Shown here in pieces: positions 17,491 to 25,794 of a DNA stretch of 64,000 bases. The notes under the pieces were generated by a model. That model had not been told where the DNA came from. It saw only the letters and a list, made by a program, of their open reading frames with translations, and made no database searches. Within the stretch, counting starts at the first letter, position 1; the number at the start of each line of letters is the position of its first letter. Where the stretch lies: contig NZ_NJIX01000002.1 of assembly GCF_002209485.1 (NCBI RefSeq), positions 744,001 through 808,000 of the forward strand, in the 5' to 3' direction. Source of the DNA: Achromobacter sp. HZ34 (GTDB taxonomy: Bacteria > Pseudomonadota > Gammaproteobacteria > Burkholderiales > Burkholderiaceae_B). The translations under genes were made by a program, and so were the position numbers.

Positions 17491-18498
17491 TCATTCCGGC
17501 TTGATCCCGGCTTCCGTGACGACGCGTTTCCAGCGCGCGGCCTCCTCGGTGATCAACTGCCCATAGCCGGCGCTATCCCGATACGCGATGGCGGCGCCCT
17601 GCCCCTTCAGCCTTTCCGCCAGGCCGGGATCCTGCAAGGCCTTGCTGGCCGCCGCATTCAGCGCCTGGATGACATCGGCCGGCGTCCCCGCCGGCGCGTT
17701 CAATCCCACCCAGCCGAACACCGTGGCCTTGGGATAACCCAGTTCGGCGACCGTGGGCACGTCGGGCAGCAGGCCGATGCGCTGCGGGCTGGTGACCGCC
17801 AGCGCCCGCAGCTTGCCGGCCTGCACCTGCGGCAGGGCCGCCGGCAAGGAAGGCGTGGCCACCTGCGCCTCGCCGCTGACCGCGGCCATCAGGGCGGGGC
17901 CGGCGCCCTTGTAGGGAATATGGGTCCATTTCAGGCCGGTTTCCAACCGCAGCGCCTCGCCGGCCAGATGCAGCGGCGAGCCGATGCCGCCAGAGCTGAA
18001 GTCGATCTTGCCCGGCTGCTTTTCAGTCAGCGCGATCAGCGCCTTCAGCGTATCGGCCGGCAGCGCGGGATTGACCACCAGCACATGCGGCACGGTGACG
18101 AACAGCGTGACGGCCCGCAGATCCTTGAGCGGATCCATGGGCATGCTGGGGTAGAGACTGGGCGCCGTGGCCACGCTGGCGTCCCCCACCAGCAGGGTGT
18201 AGCCATCCGGCGTGGCGCGCGCCACATAGGCCATGGCGGTCTGCCCCCCCGCGCCGGCCTTGTTCTCGACCACGATGGACTGCCCCAGGATGGGCCCCAT
18301 GGCCTGCGCAAGATTACGCGCGATGACATCGGTGCTGCCACCGGGCGGATAGGGCACGACCCAGGTGATGGCATGGTCGGGATAGCCGGCGGCGTGGCTG
18401 GCCTGCATGGCCAGCATCAGGCCGCATGCGGCGAACCAGCCGGTACGGCGGGAAACCGCTGTCGGGCGATTGGGAATGGAAGCGGTGTACATAAGCAT
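17491..18498 (-). CDS. Bug-family tripartite tricarboxylate transporter substrate-binding protein
   Basis: A 335-residue periplasmic receptor. The signal peptide (RTGWFAACGLMLAMQASHAAG) is followed by the Bug signature YPDHAITWVVPYPPGGSTDVIAR and VVENKAGAGGQTA. GGAGAC before the ATG supports the start. Bug proteins bind carboxylates, amino acids or nicotinate for TctAB-type transporters; no tctA or tctB gene is in the window, so it may work with distant membrane proteins or as a sensor. It sits in the IclR-adjacent operon with a second Bug gene. Confidence 0.92.
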   Translation of the reverse strand: MLMYTASIPNRPTAVSRRTGWFAACGLMLAMQASHAAGYPDHAITWVVPYPPGGSTDVIARNLAQAMGPILGQSIVVENKAGAGGQTAMAYVARATPDGYTLLVGDASVATAPSLYPSMPMDPLKDLRAVTLFVTVPHVLVVNPALPADTLKALIALTEKQPGKIDFSSGGIGSPLHLAGEALRLETGLKWTHIPYKGAGPALMAAVSGEAQVATPSLPAALPQVQAGKLRALAVTSPQRIGLLPDVPTVAELGYPKATVFGWVGLNAPAGTPADVIQALNAAASKALQDPGLAERLKGQGAAIAYRDSAGYGQLITEEAARWKRVVTEAGIKPE

Positions 18499-18617
18499 GT
18501 CTCCGGTTCGGCGATGGCCGGCGCTGTGCCGGTCCCGCGCTTATTTGCTCGGCGGCAGCTCACACGACGCGAATCCGTCGCGGACGCGTGGCAACCGCGT
18601 GCTGTGGAACGCCGACC

Positions 18618-19301
18618 TCAGCGTCCCGGTTCCGCCACTTCATACAACAAGGCATACACGCCGTAGGCCTCTTCCTGCCAGCCACCCGCGGCCAGCGCGG
18701 CGGGGGCGAACAGGTCTTGCCGCAAGGCGTGCAGGTCTTCGACGCGCGTGGCCTCGACCAGCACCACGTGTTCCACCTTGGCATCGGCCAGGCCGGTCAC
18801 CCGCACGGAATCCATGCTGGCGCGGACTTCCGGCGCGGCCTCAAGGCTGTGCGCACCGACCACGGCATGACGCTGCATGGCGTCGCGCAGGCGCGCTTCC
18901 AGCCAGGCATGTGCCGCGTCGGCGGCCTTGTTCGGGTCCAGCTTCAGCCGCAGGCTGATCATCACCGCGCCCAGGCCGCGCCCATGCGTGGCCCGCACCC
19001 GAAAGGTATTGCGCGCCACATTGGAGAACCCGGCGCGGATGCGCCTGGACTGATCGCTGATCTTGCCCACCAGGCTAAGGTAACCCTGGCTGGCCAAGGC
19101 CGCGGGCGTATCCGCCTCGAACAGCGTCAGGTAACGCGGCGTCCCTTCCAGCGCCTGCAGGCGGCGCGCGCGGCGGTAAGCGCCAATGTCGATACGCTCG
19201 GGCATATGTTCTTCGATGTACCAGGCATCCGACTCCCTATCCAGGGCCGGGTCCACGTCTATCCACAGCGCCAGCGCGCCGGTTCCTATCATTGCTGCCA
19301 T
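18618..19301 (-). CDS. Hypothetical protein, ferredoxin-like dimeric alpha/beta-barrel type
   Basis: A 227-residue cytoplasmic protein with two halves that look like repeats of a ferredoxin-like fold. The first half has ALALWIDVDPALDRESDAWYIEEHMPERIDIG and the second begins GLGAVMISLRLKLDPNKAADAAHAWLEARL. The WYIEEHMPERI pattern resembles EthD/NIPSNAP-like dimeric barrel proteins that take part in ring or side-chain degradation, but I cannot assign a family with certainty. It lies 10 bases after a Bug gene and before another in one operon, so a role in the same catabolic pathway is inferred. Confidence 0.6.
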   Translation of the reverse strand: MAAMIGTGALALWIDVDPALDRESDAWYIEEHMPERIDIGAYRRARRLQALEGTPRYLTLFEADTPAALASQGYLSLVGKISDQSRRIRAGFSNVARNTFRVRATHGRGLGAVMISLRLKLDPNKAADAAHAWLEARLRDAMQRHAVVGAHSLEAAPEVRASMDSVRVTGLADAKVEHVVLVEATRVEDLHALRQDLFAPAALAAGGWQEEAYGVYALLYEVAEPGR

Positions 19302-19311
19302 GGCGCTTCCC

Positions 19312-20286
19312 TCAATCTGCCTTGATGCCTGCTTTCTTGATCACGGCCGACCAGCGAGCATAGTCGGCGCGAATGATGGCCGCGAATGCTTGCGGCGCTG
19401 TGTACGTGGTTTCCGCGCCGACCAGTGCGAACTTCTGCTGGATGGCAGGGTCTTGCGTCGCCTGCTTGAGCGCCTGCGCCAGCTTGTCGATGACGGCAGG
19501 GGGCGTGCCGGCCGGCGCGATGACGCCGTTCCAGGTGGTGACGACGACGCCAGGCAGGCCGGATTCCTGCGCCGTCGGGACGTCGGGCAGTGCCGCCGAG
19601 CGCTCGGTGCCGGTCACCGCCAGCGCGCGCAGCTTGCCGCTCTTGATCAGCGTCACGGCCGACGGTAGCGTCGCGAACATGGCATCGACGTGGCCACCCG
19701 TCAGGTCGACCAGCGCCGGGCCGCCGCCCTTGTAAGGAATGTGCGTGATGGTCACGCCGGCCTCGGTCTGATAAAGCTCGGCGGTCAGGTGGTTGGTGCT
19801 GCCCTGGCCCGACGAGGCGAAGGTCAGGCTCTTGGGCCTGGCCTTGGCCAAGGCGGTGAGATCCGCCAGCTTGTCGGCCTGTACCCGGGCGCTGACGACC
19901 AGGACGTTGGGAAACTGCGCCACGATGGACACCGGCGCGAAGTCCTTGGTCGGATCGTACGGCAAGGTGCCGTACAGCGTGGGGCTCATCGCCATTTCAT
20001 TGGTAGTGCCCAGCAGCAGGGTATAGCCGTCCGGCGCGGAATGGGCCACGTAGGCCGCGCCTATGGTGCCGGTGGCGCCGCCGCGGTTTTCCACGATGAC
20101 CGGCTGGCCCAGCGACAACGTGAGCTTCTCCGCGATGGGACGCGCGATGATGTCGGCCACGCCGCCCGGCGGGAAAGGCACGATCAGGTGGACAGGCTTG
20201 TCCGGATAGGATGATTGCGCGGTGGCGGCCAGCGGGAAAAGCCAGGCCGCAAGCCATGCCAGGCGCCTGAAATAAGAGCGGTTCAT
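19312..20286 (-). CDS. Bug-family tripartite tricarboxylate transporter substrate-binding protein
   Basis: A 324-residue receptor with a signal peptide (LAWLAAWLFPLAATAQS) and the Bug N-terminus YPDKPVHLIVPFPPGGVADIIAR, followed by VIVENRGGATGTIGAAYVA and DGYTLLLGTTNEMA. It lies 59 bases after the MmgE/PrpD stop and 10 bases before the alpha/beta-barrel gene, so it is part of the six-gene operon. Two Bug genes in one operon suggest two related ligands, or that one receptor has a signalling role. Confidence 0.92.
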   Translation of the reverse strand: MNRSYFRRLAWLAAWLFPLAATAQSSYPDKPVHLIVPFPPGGVADIIARPIAEKLTLSLGQPVIVENRGGATGTIGAAYVAHSAPDGYTLLLGTTNEMAMSPTLYGTLPYDPTKDFAPVSIVAQFPNVLVVSARVQADKLADLTALAKARPKSLTFASSGQGSTNHLTAELYQTEAGVTITHIPYKGGGPALVDLTGGHVDAMFATLPSAVTLIKSGKLRALAVTGTERSAALPDVPTAQESGLPGVVVTTWNGVIAPAGTPPAVIDKLAQALKQATQDPAIQQKFALVGAETTYTAPQAFAAIIRADYARWSAVIKKAGIKAD

Positions 20287-20345
20287 GTTTGTCTCCGTGC
20301 TGCGGCGCCTTGCGCCGTATCGTTGTTGTCGTTGTCGGCATCAGT

Positions 20346-21746
20346 TCAATCCGGCGCGAGCAGTGGCGTGAAATCACGCAGGTCCTGGCACTCATCGAGA
20401 TGCAGCACCGCATCGCGCAAGGCTGCTGCGCGCATGTGGCCCAGCACGGGCTGCGCATAGCCCAGGAATTTCGCGGCCAGTTCCTCATCGCTCAGTGCCA
20501 GCCGGGGATGACCCGGCGGATAAGGGCACATGCGCGACACCGTCGTGCCGTCATGCAGATGCAGCACGATGCCGCCACCCGCGGCCTGCGGCCAACGCGT
20601 ATCCAGCTCGGCGTCTTCCCGCAGTTCGATCTTGGCCAGCAGCGCACGCAAGGCGGGATCGTCCAGCACGTCTGCCTGGAACTGTGCTTCTCCGCATGCA
20701 CCGTCACGCAGCGCCACGGCGGCACAGAAGTAGAAGCTGTGCTGGGCGCTTTCAATGCCGGCGGGGTAGCGTCGATCGGGATGCGCTGACGGCGTGCGCA
20801 AGGCAAAGCTGGGCAGGCGCACTTCGATACGGGCGATGGCATCGGCGGCGGGCAAGCCTTGCCCATGCAGATCGATGGCGGCGCGCACCGGCGCCGACGC
20901 CGTAGCCACCACGGGATAAGGCTTGATGCTGGTCTCCAGCAGGCGGTAGCGGCCGTCCAGGGGCGCCGTCAACGCCGCGATATCGACTTTGCCGGCGACC
21001 GTATCCGCCCAGCCGTTCGAGCCTTCGATCAACTGCAGCGGCCCCGTCATGCCGTGACGCGCCAACAGCGCGGCCTCGACGCCGGCCTTCGCAACCCAGG
21101 CTTCCGCGGTCGCCTTGATCATGGAAATGGCGCCGCTCTGCAACTGCGCCAGGGTGTTCTGGTGACTGCCGGCGATGGCCATGGCGTGCGCCGTGCGCAG
21201 GGGATCCAGGCCCGCCAGGCGCGCGGCCAGCGCCGCACTGGAAAACTGCGCGTTGGTGCCATGGTGCCACCCGCGCTTCCACAGCGAGGGTTCACCCGCA
21301 TGGTCGGCCAGCCGCAGATGGACTTCATACGCGGCCACCAGGCCGGCGATCAGCGTCCTGCCATCGCGCCCTTCCCGCTCCGCCAGCGCCAGGGCCACCG
21401 CCAGGTTGCCGCTGGGATGCGCCGGGTCGCGGCCGAAGTAGTAGTCATTGCAATCCAGGTAGCGCAGCAGCCCGCCGTTGACCAGGGTGGCCAAGGCCAC
21501 CGAGGTCTTCACGCCGCTGCCTATCAGGGTGGCTTGCGGCGCGCCGCCTGCCTCTTCGGCGTAGCGGCGCAAGGCATGGGCGACGTCACTGTCCATGGCA
21601 CCGAAGGCGCAACCCAGCGTATCCAGGATCAGGCGTTTGGCGTAGCTGACCACTGGCGGCGGCAGTGGCGTGTCGCTCACGTCATGAACGAAGGCGGCAA
21701 GCTGCTGCAGCACCGTCGAGGTAGCGCGATCGGCAGGCGCGGCCAT
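20346..21746 (-). CDS. MmgE/PrpD family protein
   Basis: A 466-residue MmgE/PrpD homologue, second in the operon behind the SDR gene (5-base gap). The N-terminal helical domain carries AKRLILDTLGCAFGAMDSD and NGGLLRYLDCNDYYFGRDPAHPSGN, the latter with the conserved D-x(2)-D and H-P-S-x-N segments. GWHHGTNAQFSSAALAARLAGLDP corresponds to the family's H-x-T core. The likely reaction is dehydration or isomerisation of a branched carboxylic acid. It is a distant paralogue of the protein at 11672 and probably serves another pathway. Confidence 0.88.
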   Translation of the reverse strand: MAAPADRATSTVLQQLAAFVHDVSDTPLPPPVVSYAKRLILDTLGCAFGAMDSDVAHALRRYAEEAGGAPQATLIGSGVKTSVALATLVNGGLLRYLDCNDYYFGRDPAHPSGNLAVALALAEREGRDGRTLIAGLVAAYEVHLRLADHAGEPSLWKRGWHHGTNAQFSSAALAARLAGLDPLRTAHAMAIAGSHQNTLAQLQSGAISMIKATAEAWVAKAGVEAALLARHGMTGPLQLIEGSNGWADTVAGKVDIAALTAPLDGRYRLLETSIKPYPVVATASAPVRAAIDLHGQGLPAADAIARIEVRLPSFALRTPSAHPDRRYPAGIESAQHSFYFCAAVALRDGACGEAQFQADVLDDPALRALLAKIELREDAELDTRWPQAAGGGIVLHLHDGTTVSRMCPYPPGHPRLALSDEELAAKFLGYAQPVLGHMRAAALRDAVLHLDECQDLRDFTPLLAPD

Positions 21747-21751
21747 GGCGG

Positions 21752-22522
21752 TCAGAACGCGAAGCGGCTGGAGCCGCCATCCACCGGGATGACGGTGCCG
21801 GTGACATAGCTGGCCTGCTCGGAAGCCAGGAACAAGGCGACCGCGGCGATTTCCTCCGGTTCGCCGAAGCGCCCCACGGGGATTTCGGCCTGGGCATATT
21901 CACGTTCGCTTTCGGCGGTGGGATAGCGCTTGGCGATCTGTTCGCTGTGTATGCGGCCGGGCTGCAGGCAGTTGATCGTGATGCCGTGCGGCGCGACTTC
22001 GCGTGACAAGCCCTTGGCCCACACATGGACGGCGGCCTTGGCGGTAAAGGCGGCGTTCAGCATGCGCGGTTCGGACGTGCCCGTGAACGTGACGATGCGG
22101 CCCCAGCCGTGTTGGCGCATGCCGGGGACGATGGCGTGGGTGAGTTCACGGATGCGGAAGAAGTTCAGCACCATGCCTTCGTGCCATTGCTCGCGGGTCG
22201 CGTCGAAGGGCACGGGGCGGCTGGCGCCGGCGGCGTTCATCAGGATGTCGACGCGGCCGAGCAGGCGTTGCGCTTCGGCCGCGACGCGGTCGGGCGCGTC
22301 TTCATCGTAGAAATCCGCCGCCAGCGGGATGATCTTGCCCCCCTTGCCCTGCTTGCCCACCTGCTCGGCGATCTCCGCCGCGCTCTGTTCCACCAGTTCC
22401 ACGCGGCGTGCCACGGCGACCACGTTGGCGCCGGACAGCGCCAACATGCGCGCCGTCGTGCGGCCTATGCCTTGGCTGGCGCCCGTGACCAGGGCGGTAC
22501 GTCCGTTGAAGTTCAGTTCCAT
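21752..22522 (-). CDS. SDR-family oxidoreductase lacking the canonical catalytic tyrosine
   Basis: The start MELNFNGRTALVTGASQGIG (22522) gives the usual 256-residue short-chain dehydrogenase length; the longer frame adds a noncanonical 19-residue leader. The dinucleotide site TGASQGIG and the NAA-type motif (LMNAAGAS) are intact. Where most SDRs have YxxxK, this protein reads NAAFTAKAAVHVWAK: the lysine is kept but the tyrosine position is alanine with a neighbouring phenylalanine. It is the first gene of the IclR-flanked operon. An oxidoreductase role in degradation of a carboxylic acid is inferred, with the chemistry uncertain because of the active-site change. Confidence 0.82.
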   Translation of the reverse strand: MELNFNGRTALVTGASQGIGRTTARMLALSGANVVAVARRVELVEQSAAEIAEQVGKQGKGGKIIPLAADFYDEDAPDRVAAEAQRLLGRVDILMNAAGASRPVPFDATREQWHEGMVLNFFRIRELTHAIVPGMRQHGWGRIVTFTGTSEPRMLNAAFTAKAAVHVWAKGLSREVAPHGITINCLQPGRIHSEQIAKRYPTAESEREYAQAEIPVGRFGEPEEIAAVALFLASEQASYVTGTVIPVDGGSSRFAF

Positions 22523-22604
22523 GTTGTCTCTCTGCCTGTTGAGCCGGTCCGTGGGACTGGCATTGCCCGGGCATTGCATGTCGCGGTGCCCGCTGTTATT
22601 CTGA

Positions 22605-22627
22605 TATGTCTCACTGAGTGAGACATA
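22605..22627. promoter_or_regulatory. Perfect palindrome, probable IclR operator
   Basis: Eleven-base arms TATGTCTCACT and AGTGAGACATA are exact reverse complements around a single central G. The site lies 83 bases upstream of the SDR operon start and between that operon and the iclR-type gene. Its position and symmetry make it the probable binding site of the regulator at 22890. Confidence 0.7.
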
Positions 22628-22735
22628 AGTCCATTGAGTGATAATTGTGAAGCGGGACCCGGGCTTTTGTCAACGACAGGACAACGCGACGCGGCTCTTA
22701 CAATCCCCCGGCACGAGACCGAGCAGCAAACCCGC

Positions 22736-22811
22736 GCAGCGAACGACGCAGCGAGCGACGCAGCGAGCGACGCAGCGAGCGACGCAGCGAACAACGCAGC
22801 GAACGGCGCAG
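22736..22811 (+). repeat. 12-base tandem repeat array upstream of the IclR gene
   Basis: Six consecutive 12-base units plus a partial seventh, consensus GCAGCGAGCGAC. The three central copies (22748-22783) are identical and the outer ones differ by one to three bases. It abuts a perfect hairpin at 22813. Such arrays change copy number by slippage, here without affecting a reading frame, so an effect would be on promoter or leader spacing. Together with the operator and hairpin, this accounts for the 367-base gap between the SDR and IclR genes. Confidence 0.8.
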
Positions 22812-22812
22812 C

Positions 22813-22840
22813 GAATTCGCCCGCGTCAGCGGGCGAATTC
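22813..22840. promoter_or_regulatory. Perfect 12-base inverted repeat (hairpin) upstream of the IclR gene
   Basis: GAATTCGCCCGC and GCGGGCGAATTC are exact reverse complements around a GTCA loop, directly after the tandem repeat and about 50 bases before the iclR start. There is no T-run on the plus strand. It could be an operator, an mRNA leader hairpin or a protective transcript end. Confidence 0.6.
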
Positions 22841-22889
22841 AAAACCCTCCGCGCGTGCACAACGCCACCTAATGCATCCAATCAGTTAA

Positions 22890-23702
22890 ATGAAACAAAC
22901 GAAGATCGAGGACGAAGCCACGCCCGGTGAAGGCAAGGAGCCAGGCACCGTGAAGCGCATTCTGTTGCTGCTGCAATGCCTGGTGGATCACCCCGGTGAA
23001 TCCGCACAGGCGCTGGCCCAGCGCCTGAACCTGCCGCGCAGCACCGTGCACCGCCTGCTCGCCACGCTGCGGGAGAACGACTACGCGGGCCATGAAACCG
23101 GCGGCACCTTCGGCCCCGGCCTGGAGCTATATCGCATGGCCGCCAGGCTGGGCGGCGACATGCCTTATCGCCGGCTGGCCGAACCCTGCCTGCAGGCACT
23201 CTCCGAGGAATTTCACGAAACGTCGCTGCTGACCTTGCTGGAGCGGCGGCATTTGAAGATGTTCCATGCCGCCAGCGGTTCGCCCGACGATCCGATGCGC
23301 TACAACATCAGCTTGAACGTGTTGGAACCGCTGGTATGGGGCGCCACCGCGCGCGCCATCCTGGCCCATCTGAGCCCCGCCGAGATCCAGGCCGCCATCG
23401 ACGCCAGCGGACCCTCGCCGGTACAGGGCTTGACGCCTGACGCCAGGGAAATCAACGCGGCGCTGGCGGACATCCGCCGGGACGGCCACGCGGTGACGTA
23501 CTCGCACCGCACGCCGAACACGGTGGGCGTCGGCGCGCCGTTCTTCAATGCGGAAGGACAGGTAGTGGGCAGCCTGGGCTTCCTGATCCCCACCTTCCGC
23601 TGGGAGCAATCTGACATCGAGCGGGTGCTTGCGGCCCTACGCGAAGCCGCCGGCGCCCTGTCGGCGCAGCTCGGCTACCGCGTGGCGGCCCCAAACACCT
23701 AA
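22890..23702 (+). CDS. IclR-family transcriptional regulator
   Basis: A 270-residue regulator. The winged helix covers residues ~17-80 (TVKRILLLLQCLVDHPGESAQ, LAQRLNLPRSTVHRLLATL) and is followed by the GAF-like effector domain (MAARLGGDMPYRRLAEPCLQAL, HTPNTVGVGAPFFNAEGQVVGSLG). IclR proteins bind palindromic operators and respond to aromatic or carboxylic acids. It is divergent from the six-gene operon, with a perfect 23-base palindrome between them, so direct control of that operon is likely. Its stop overlaps the end of the asparaginase remnant on the other strand. Confidence 0.9.
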   Translation: MKQTKIEDEATPGEGKEPGTVKRILLLLQCLVDHPGESAQALAQRLNLPRSTVHRLLATLRENDYAGHETGGTFGPGLELYRMAARLGGDMPYRRLAEPCLQALSEEFHETSLLTLLERRHLKMFHAASGSPDDPMRYNISLNVLEPLVWGATARAILAHLSPAEIQAAIDASGPSPVQGLTPDAREINAALADIRRDGHAVTYSHRTPNTVGVGAPFFNAEGQVVGSLGFLIPTFRWEQSDIERVLAALREAAGALSAQLGYRVAAPNT

Positions 23703-23920
23703 TACCCGTTGTCGAGAGCCTGCTGCACTTGCGCGGGCGCGGTCACGCCATTGCCTATGAGCAATTGGGTAAGCAGCGTGGCTTTCTGCGGGTTGAGGTC
23801 ATAGGACACGACAAAGCCGGCCTTATCGTCCGCCACTTCGACGTTGCGATTGACCAGGCCTCCGCCGGCGTCATAGGCGATGGTGCCGCCGGTGGCAAGC
23901 ACCAGGATGCGGGGAAGATG
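23699..23920 (-). pseudogene. Type II L-asparaginase remnant (N-terminal and C-terminal ends fused)
   Basis: Reading on the minus strand, PRILVLATGGTIAYDA is the hallmark beginning of a type II asparaginase, including the first catalytic threonine. It is followed at once by GGGLVNRNVEVADDKAGFVVSYDLNPQKATLL, which is the family C-terminus. About 250 internal residues and the signal peptide are missing, and a TGA lies just before the remnant. The second catalytic motif (HGTDT) is absent, so it cannot be active. The clean in-frame joint suggests one large internal deletion. Confidence 0.8.
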
Positions 23921-23991
23921 TCACCGCGAGGACGGCAAATCACACATCGATCATTGCGTGAAACGCGTGCCCGCGCCCGGACACGCCCGCG

Positions 23992-24744
23992 TCATGCCGC
24001 ATACAGCGACGTATATAGATCTTCCCCGAACAGCGGATCGAGTCCGCTGGCGACGATCTCGGGCGCCGCTGCATCGGAGGCGAGGAAACGCACGACCGCC
24101 CTCGCGCTTTCGATATCGCGACTCCAGGCCAGCGCGCCGGTGGCGACCCACACATAGGACTGAAGCTCGTCGGGAATGGGGGTGATGTGCGCAATGCCCG
24201 GTACCGGCCGCAGTTCGCTGACCTGCTGGAAGGCCAGATCGGCTTCGCCCCGCGCCACCACGGCGCCGGTGCGCTCGCCATTGCCGACGAAATGGCTTTT
24301 CGGCAGGCACTCACCATCGATGCCAAGACGATGGTAAAGCTTGGTGATCAGGTACTTGCCGCTTTCGCTGGCTGAATAGGCGATGCGGCCGGCCCGCAAG
24401 AAGGTGTGTTTCAGCGCCTCCGGCGTCCTCGCATCAGGAGGCGGCTGCCCCGCGCGGACAGCGACAGCGGCCACGGATCTGGCGATCAGTGTCCGCGTGT
24501 CCGCCGCGATGTGGCCGGCACGGACGAAATTCGTCATATTGGGTTCGGCGACGATCACCAGATCGGCCGGTTCGCGTCGCTGCAAGCGATTCGGTATGGA
24601 CTGCTCACCCGTGCCTATGGAAGTCGTCAGGGTCACGACCGGTTTGCCGATGAACGCTTCTATCGCCGGCACCAACGCCAGGTGCGCGGCGGTGAATACC
24701 CCGGAAGTCATGACGCGAAACGCGTCGTCGCTGCTGTGTGTCAT
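23992..24744 (-). CDS. Substrate-binding domain protein (ModA-like fold) without a signal peptide
   Basis: A 250-residue protein resembling the type-II periplasmic binding fold of ModA/PBP-like proteins (FRVMTSGVFTAAHLALVPAIEAF, TSIGTGEQSIPNRLQRREPADLVIVAEP, VVARGEADLAFQQVSEL). It begins MTHSSDDAFRV, and no hydrophobic leader precedes the first strand, so it should stay in the cytoplasm unless the start is wrong. Its ATG overlaps the Bug stop by one base (TAATG), so the two are translationally coupled. A ligand-buffering or sensing role next to a sigma-54 regulator is possible. Confidence 0.7.
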   Translation of the reverse strand: MTHSSDDAFRVMTSGVFTAAHLALVPAIEAFIGKPVVTLTTSIGTGEQSIPNRLQRREPADLVIVAEPNMTNFVRAGHIAADTRTLIARSVAAVAVRAGQPPPDARTPEALKHTFLRAGRIAYSASESGKYLITKLYHRLGIDGECLPKSHFVGNGERTGAVVARGEADLAFQQVSELRPVPGIAHITPIPDELQSYVWVATGALAWSRDIESARAVVRFLASDAAAPEIVASGLDPLFGEDLYTSLYAA

Positions 24745-25748
24745 TACTCAACCTTGATATGGGCTTGCGCAACCACCTTCTGCCACTCGCCCACCTCGGC
24801 CTGGATCTGGGTACGCAGTTGTTCCGGTGTGCCAGGCGACGCTTGATCGCCCTCCATGCTCAGTTGCTGCGCGACCTCCGGCTTGACGATCGCGGCGTTC
24901 AGCGCCTGATTCAGTTTCTGCTGCACGTCCTGCGGCAAGCCCTTGGGCGCGATCAGCCCGTACCAGATCACCACCTGGTATCCGGGCAGCCCCGTCTGCG
25001 CCACCGAGGGCAAGTCCGGCATGTCCGACCAGCGCTCCGGCAAGGTCTGCGCCAGCACCTTCAGACGGCCATCCTTGATGTAAGGAATCGCCGCGCCCGG
25101 TGTGCTGAAAAAGACATCGGTGCGGCCGGCCAGCGTGTCCATCACCGCGGGTCCCGTACCCCGATAGGGCACATGCGTCATCTTGATGCCGGCGTCCATC
25201 ATGAACAGCTCGGTGGCCAGATGCGAAATGCCGCCCACGCCGGACGAAGCGAACGACAGGCTGCCCTGCCTGGTTTTCGCCAGCTGGATCAGTTCCGCAA
25301 GGCTCTTTACGGGCAGCTTGCTCGACGTCGTGACCAGGAAGGGCCCATGGGCGATCATGCCGATCGGCGTCATGTCCTTGACCGAGTCGAACGGCAGTTG
25401 GTAGAGGGCGGCGTTGACCGCATAGCTGTTCGAAATCAGCGTAAGCGTGTAGCCGTCCGGCTTTGCACGTATGCCGTTGGCGGTACCGATCTTGCCGCCC
25501 GCGCCAACCACGTTCTCGACCACCACGGACTGGCCCAGGGACTCGGTCAGCAGTTTGCCGATGGTGCGCCCGACCGCGTCGTTGCCGCCGCCAGGGGCGA
25601 AGGGGATGATCAGCTTGATCGGGTGATCCGGGTAAGCCGCGTGGGCCGGGGCGGTTGTCGCCAGGACTGCCGCTATCGTCGCCGCAGCGGCTGCCAGGAC
25701 GTGCGCTGTCCGCCTGCCGAGCCGATTCCGGGTATGGCTTGAAAACAT
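24744..25748 (-). CDS. Bug-family substrate-binding protein under a sigma-54-type promoter
   Basis: I start at MFSSHTRNRLGRR (25748), which opens a signal peptide with hydrophobic core AAAAATIAAVLATTAPAHAA. The Bug signature is YPDHPIKLIIPFAPGGGNDAVG, followed by VVENVVGAGGKIGTANG. The 334-residue length is normal. A near-consensus -24/-12 element lies 47 bases upstream, and the divergent gene encodes a PrpR-type sigma-54 activator, so ligand-induced expression is likely. The downstream coupled gene encodes a leaderless binding protein. Confidence 0.92.
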   Translation of the reverse strand: MFSSHTRNRLGRRTAHVLAAAAATIAAVLATTAPAHAAYPDHPIKLIIPFAPGGGNDAVGRTIGKLLTESLGQSVVVENVVGAGGKIGTANGIRAKPDGYTLTLISNSYAVNAALYQLPFDSVKDMTPIGMIAHGPFLVTTSSKLPVKSLAELIQLAKTRQGSLSFASSGVGGISHLATELFMMDAGIKMTHVPYRGTGPAVMDTLAGRTDVFFSTPGAAIPYIKDGRLKVLAQTLPERWSDMPDLPSVAQTGLPGYQVVIWYGLIAPKGLPQDVQQKLNQALNAAIVKPEVAQQLSMEGDQASPGTPEQLRTQIQAEVGEWQKVVAQAHIKVE

Positions 25749-25794
25749 TCTGGTCTCCTCACTTGCACATCTTCTGGTGCATGCGGAGCTTATA

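Noticed and set aside
22736-22811. Possible CRISPR array
   Set aside because: Units are 12 bases, directly adjacent, with no spacers; it is a simple tandem repeat.
22634-22930. 98-codon frame with an ASDA repeat before iclR
   Set aside because: The repeat is an effect of the 12-base tandem array, which is open in several frames on both strands; no ribosome site and no conserved flank.
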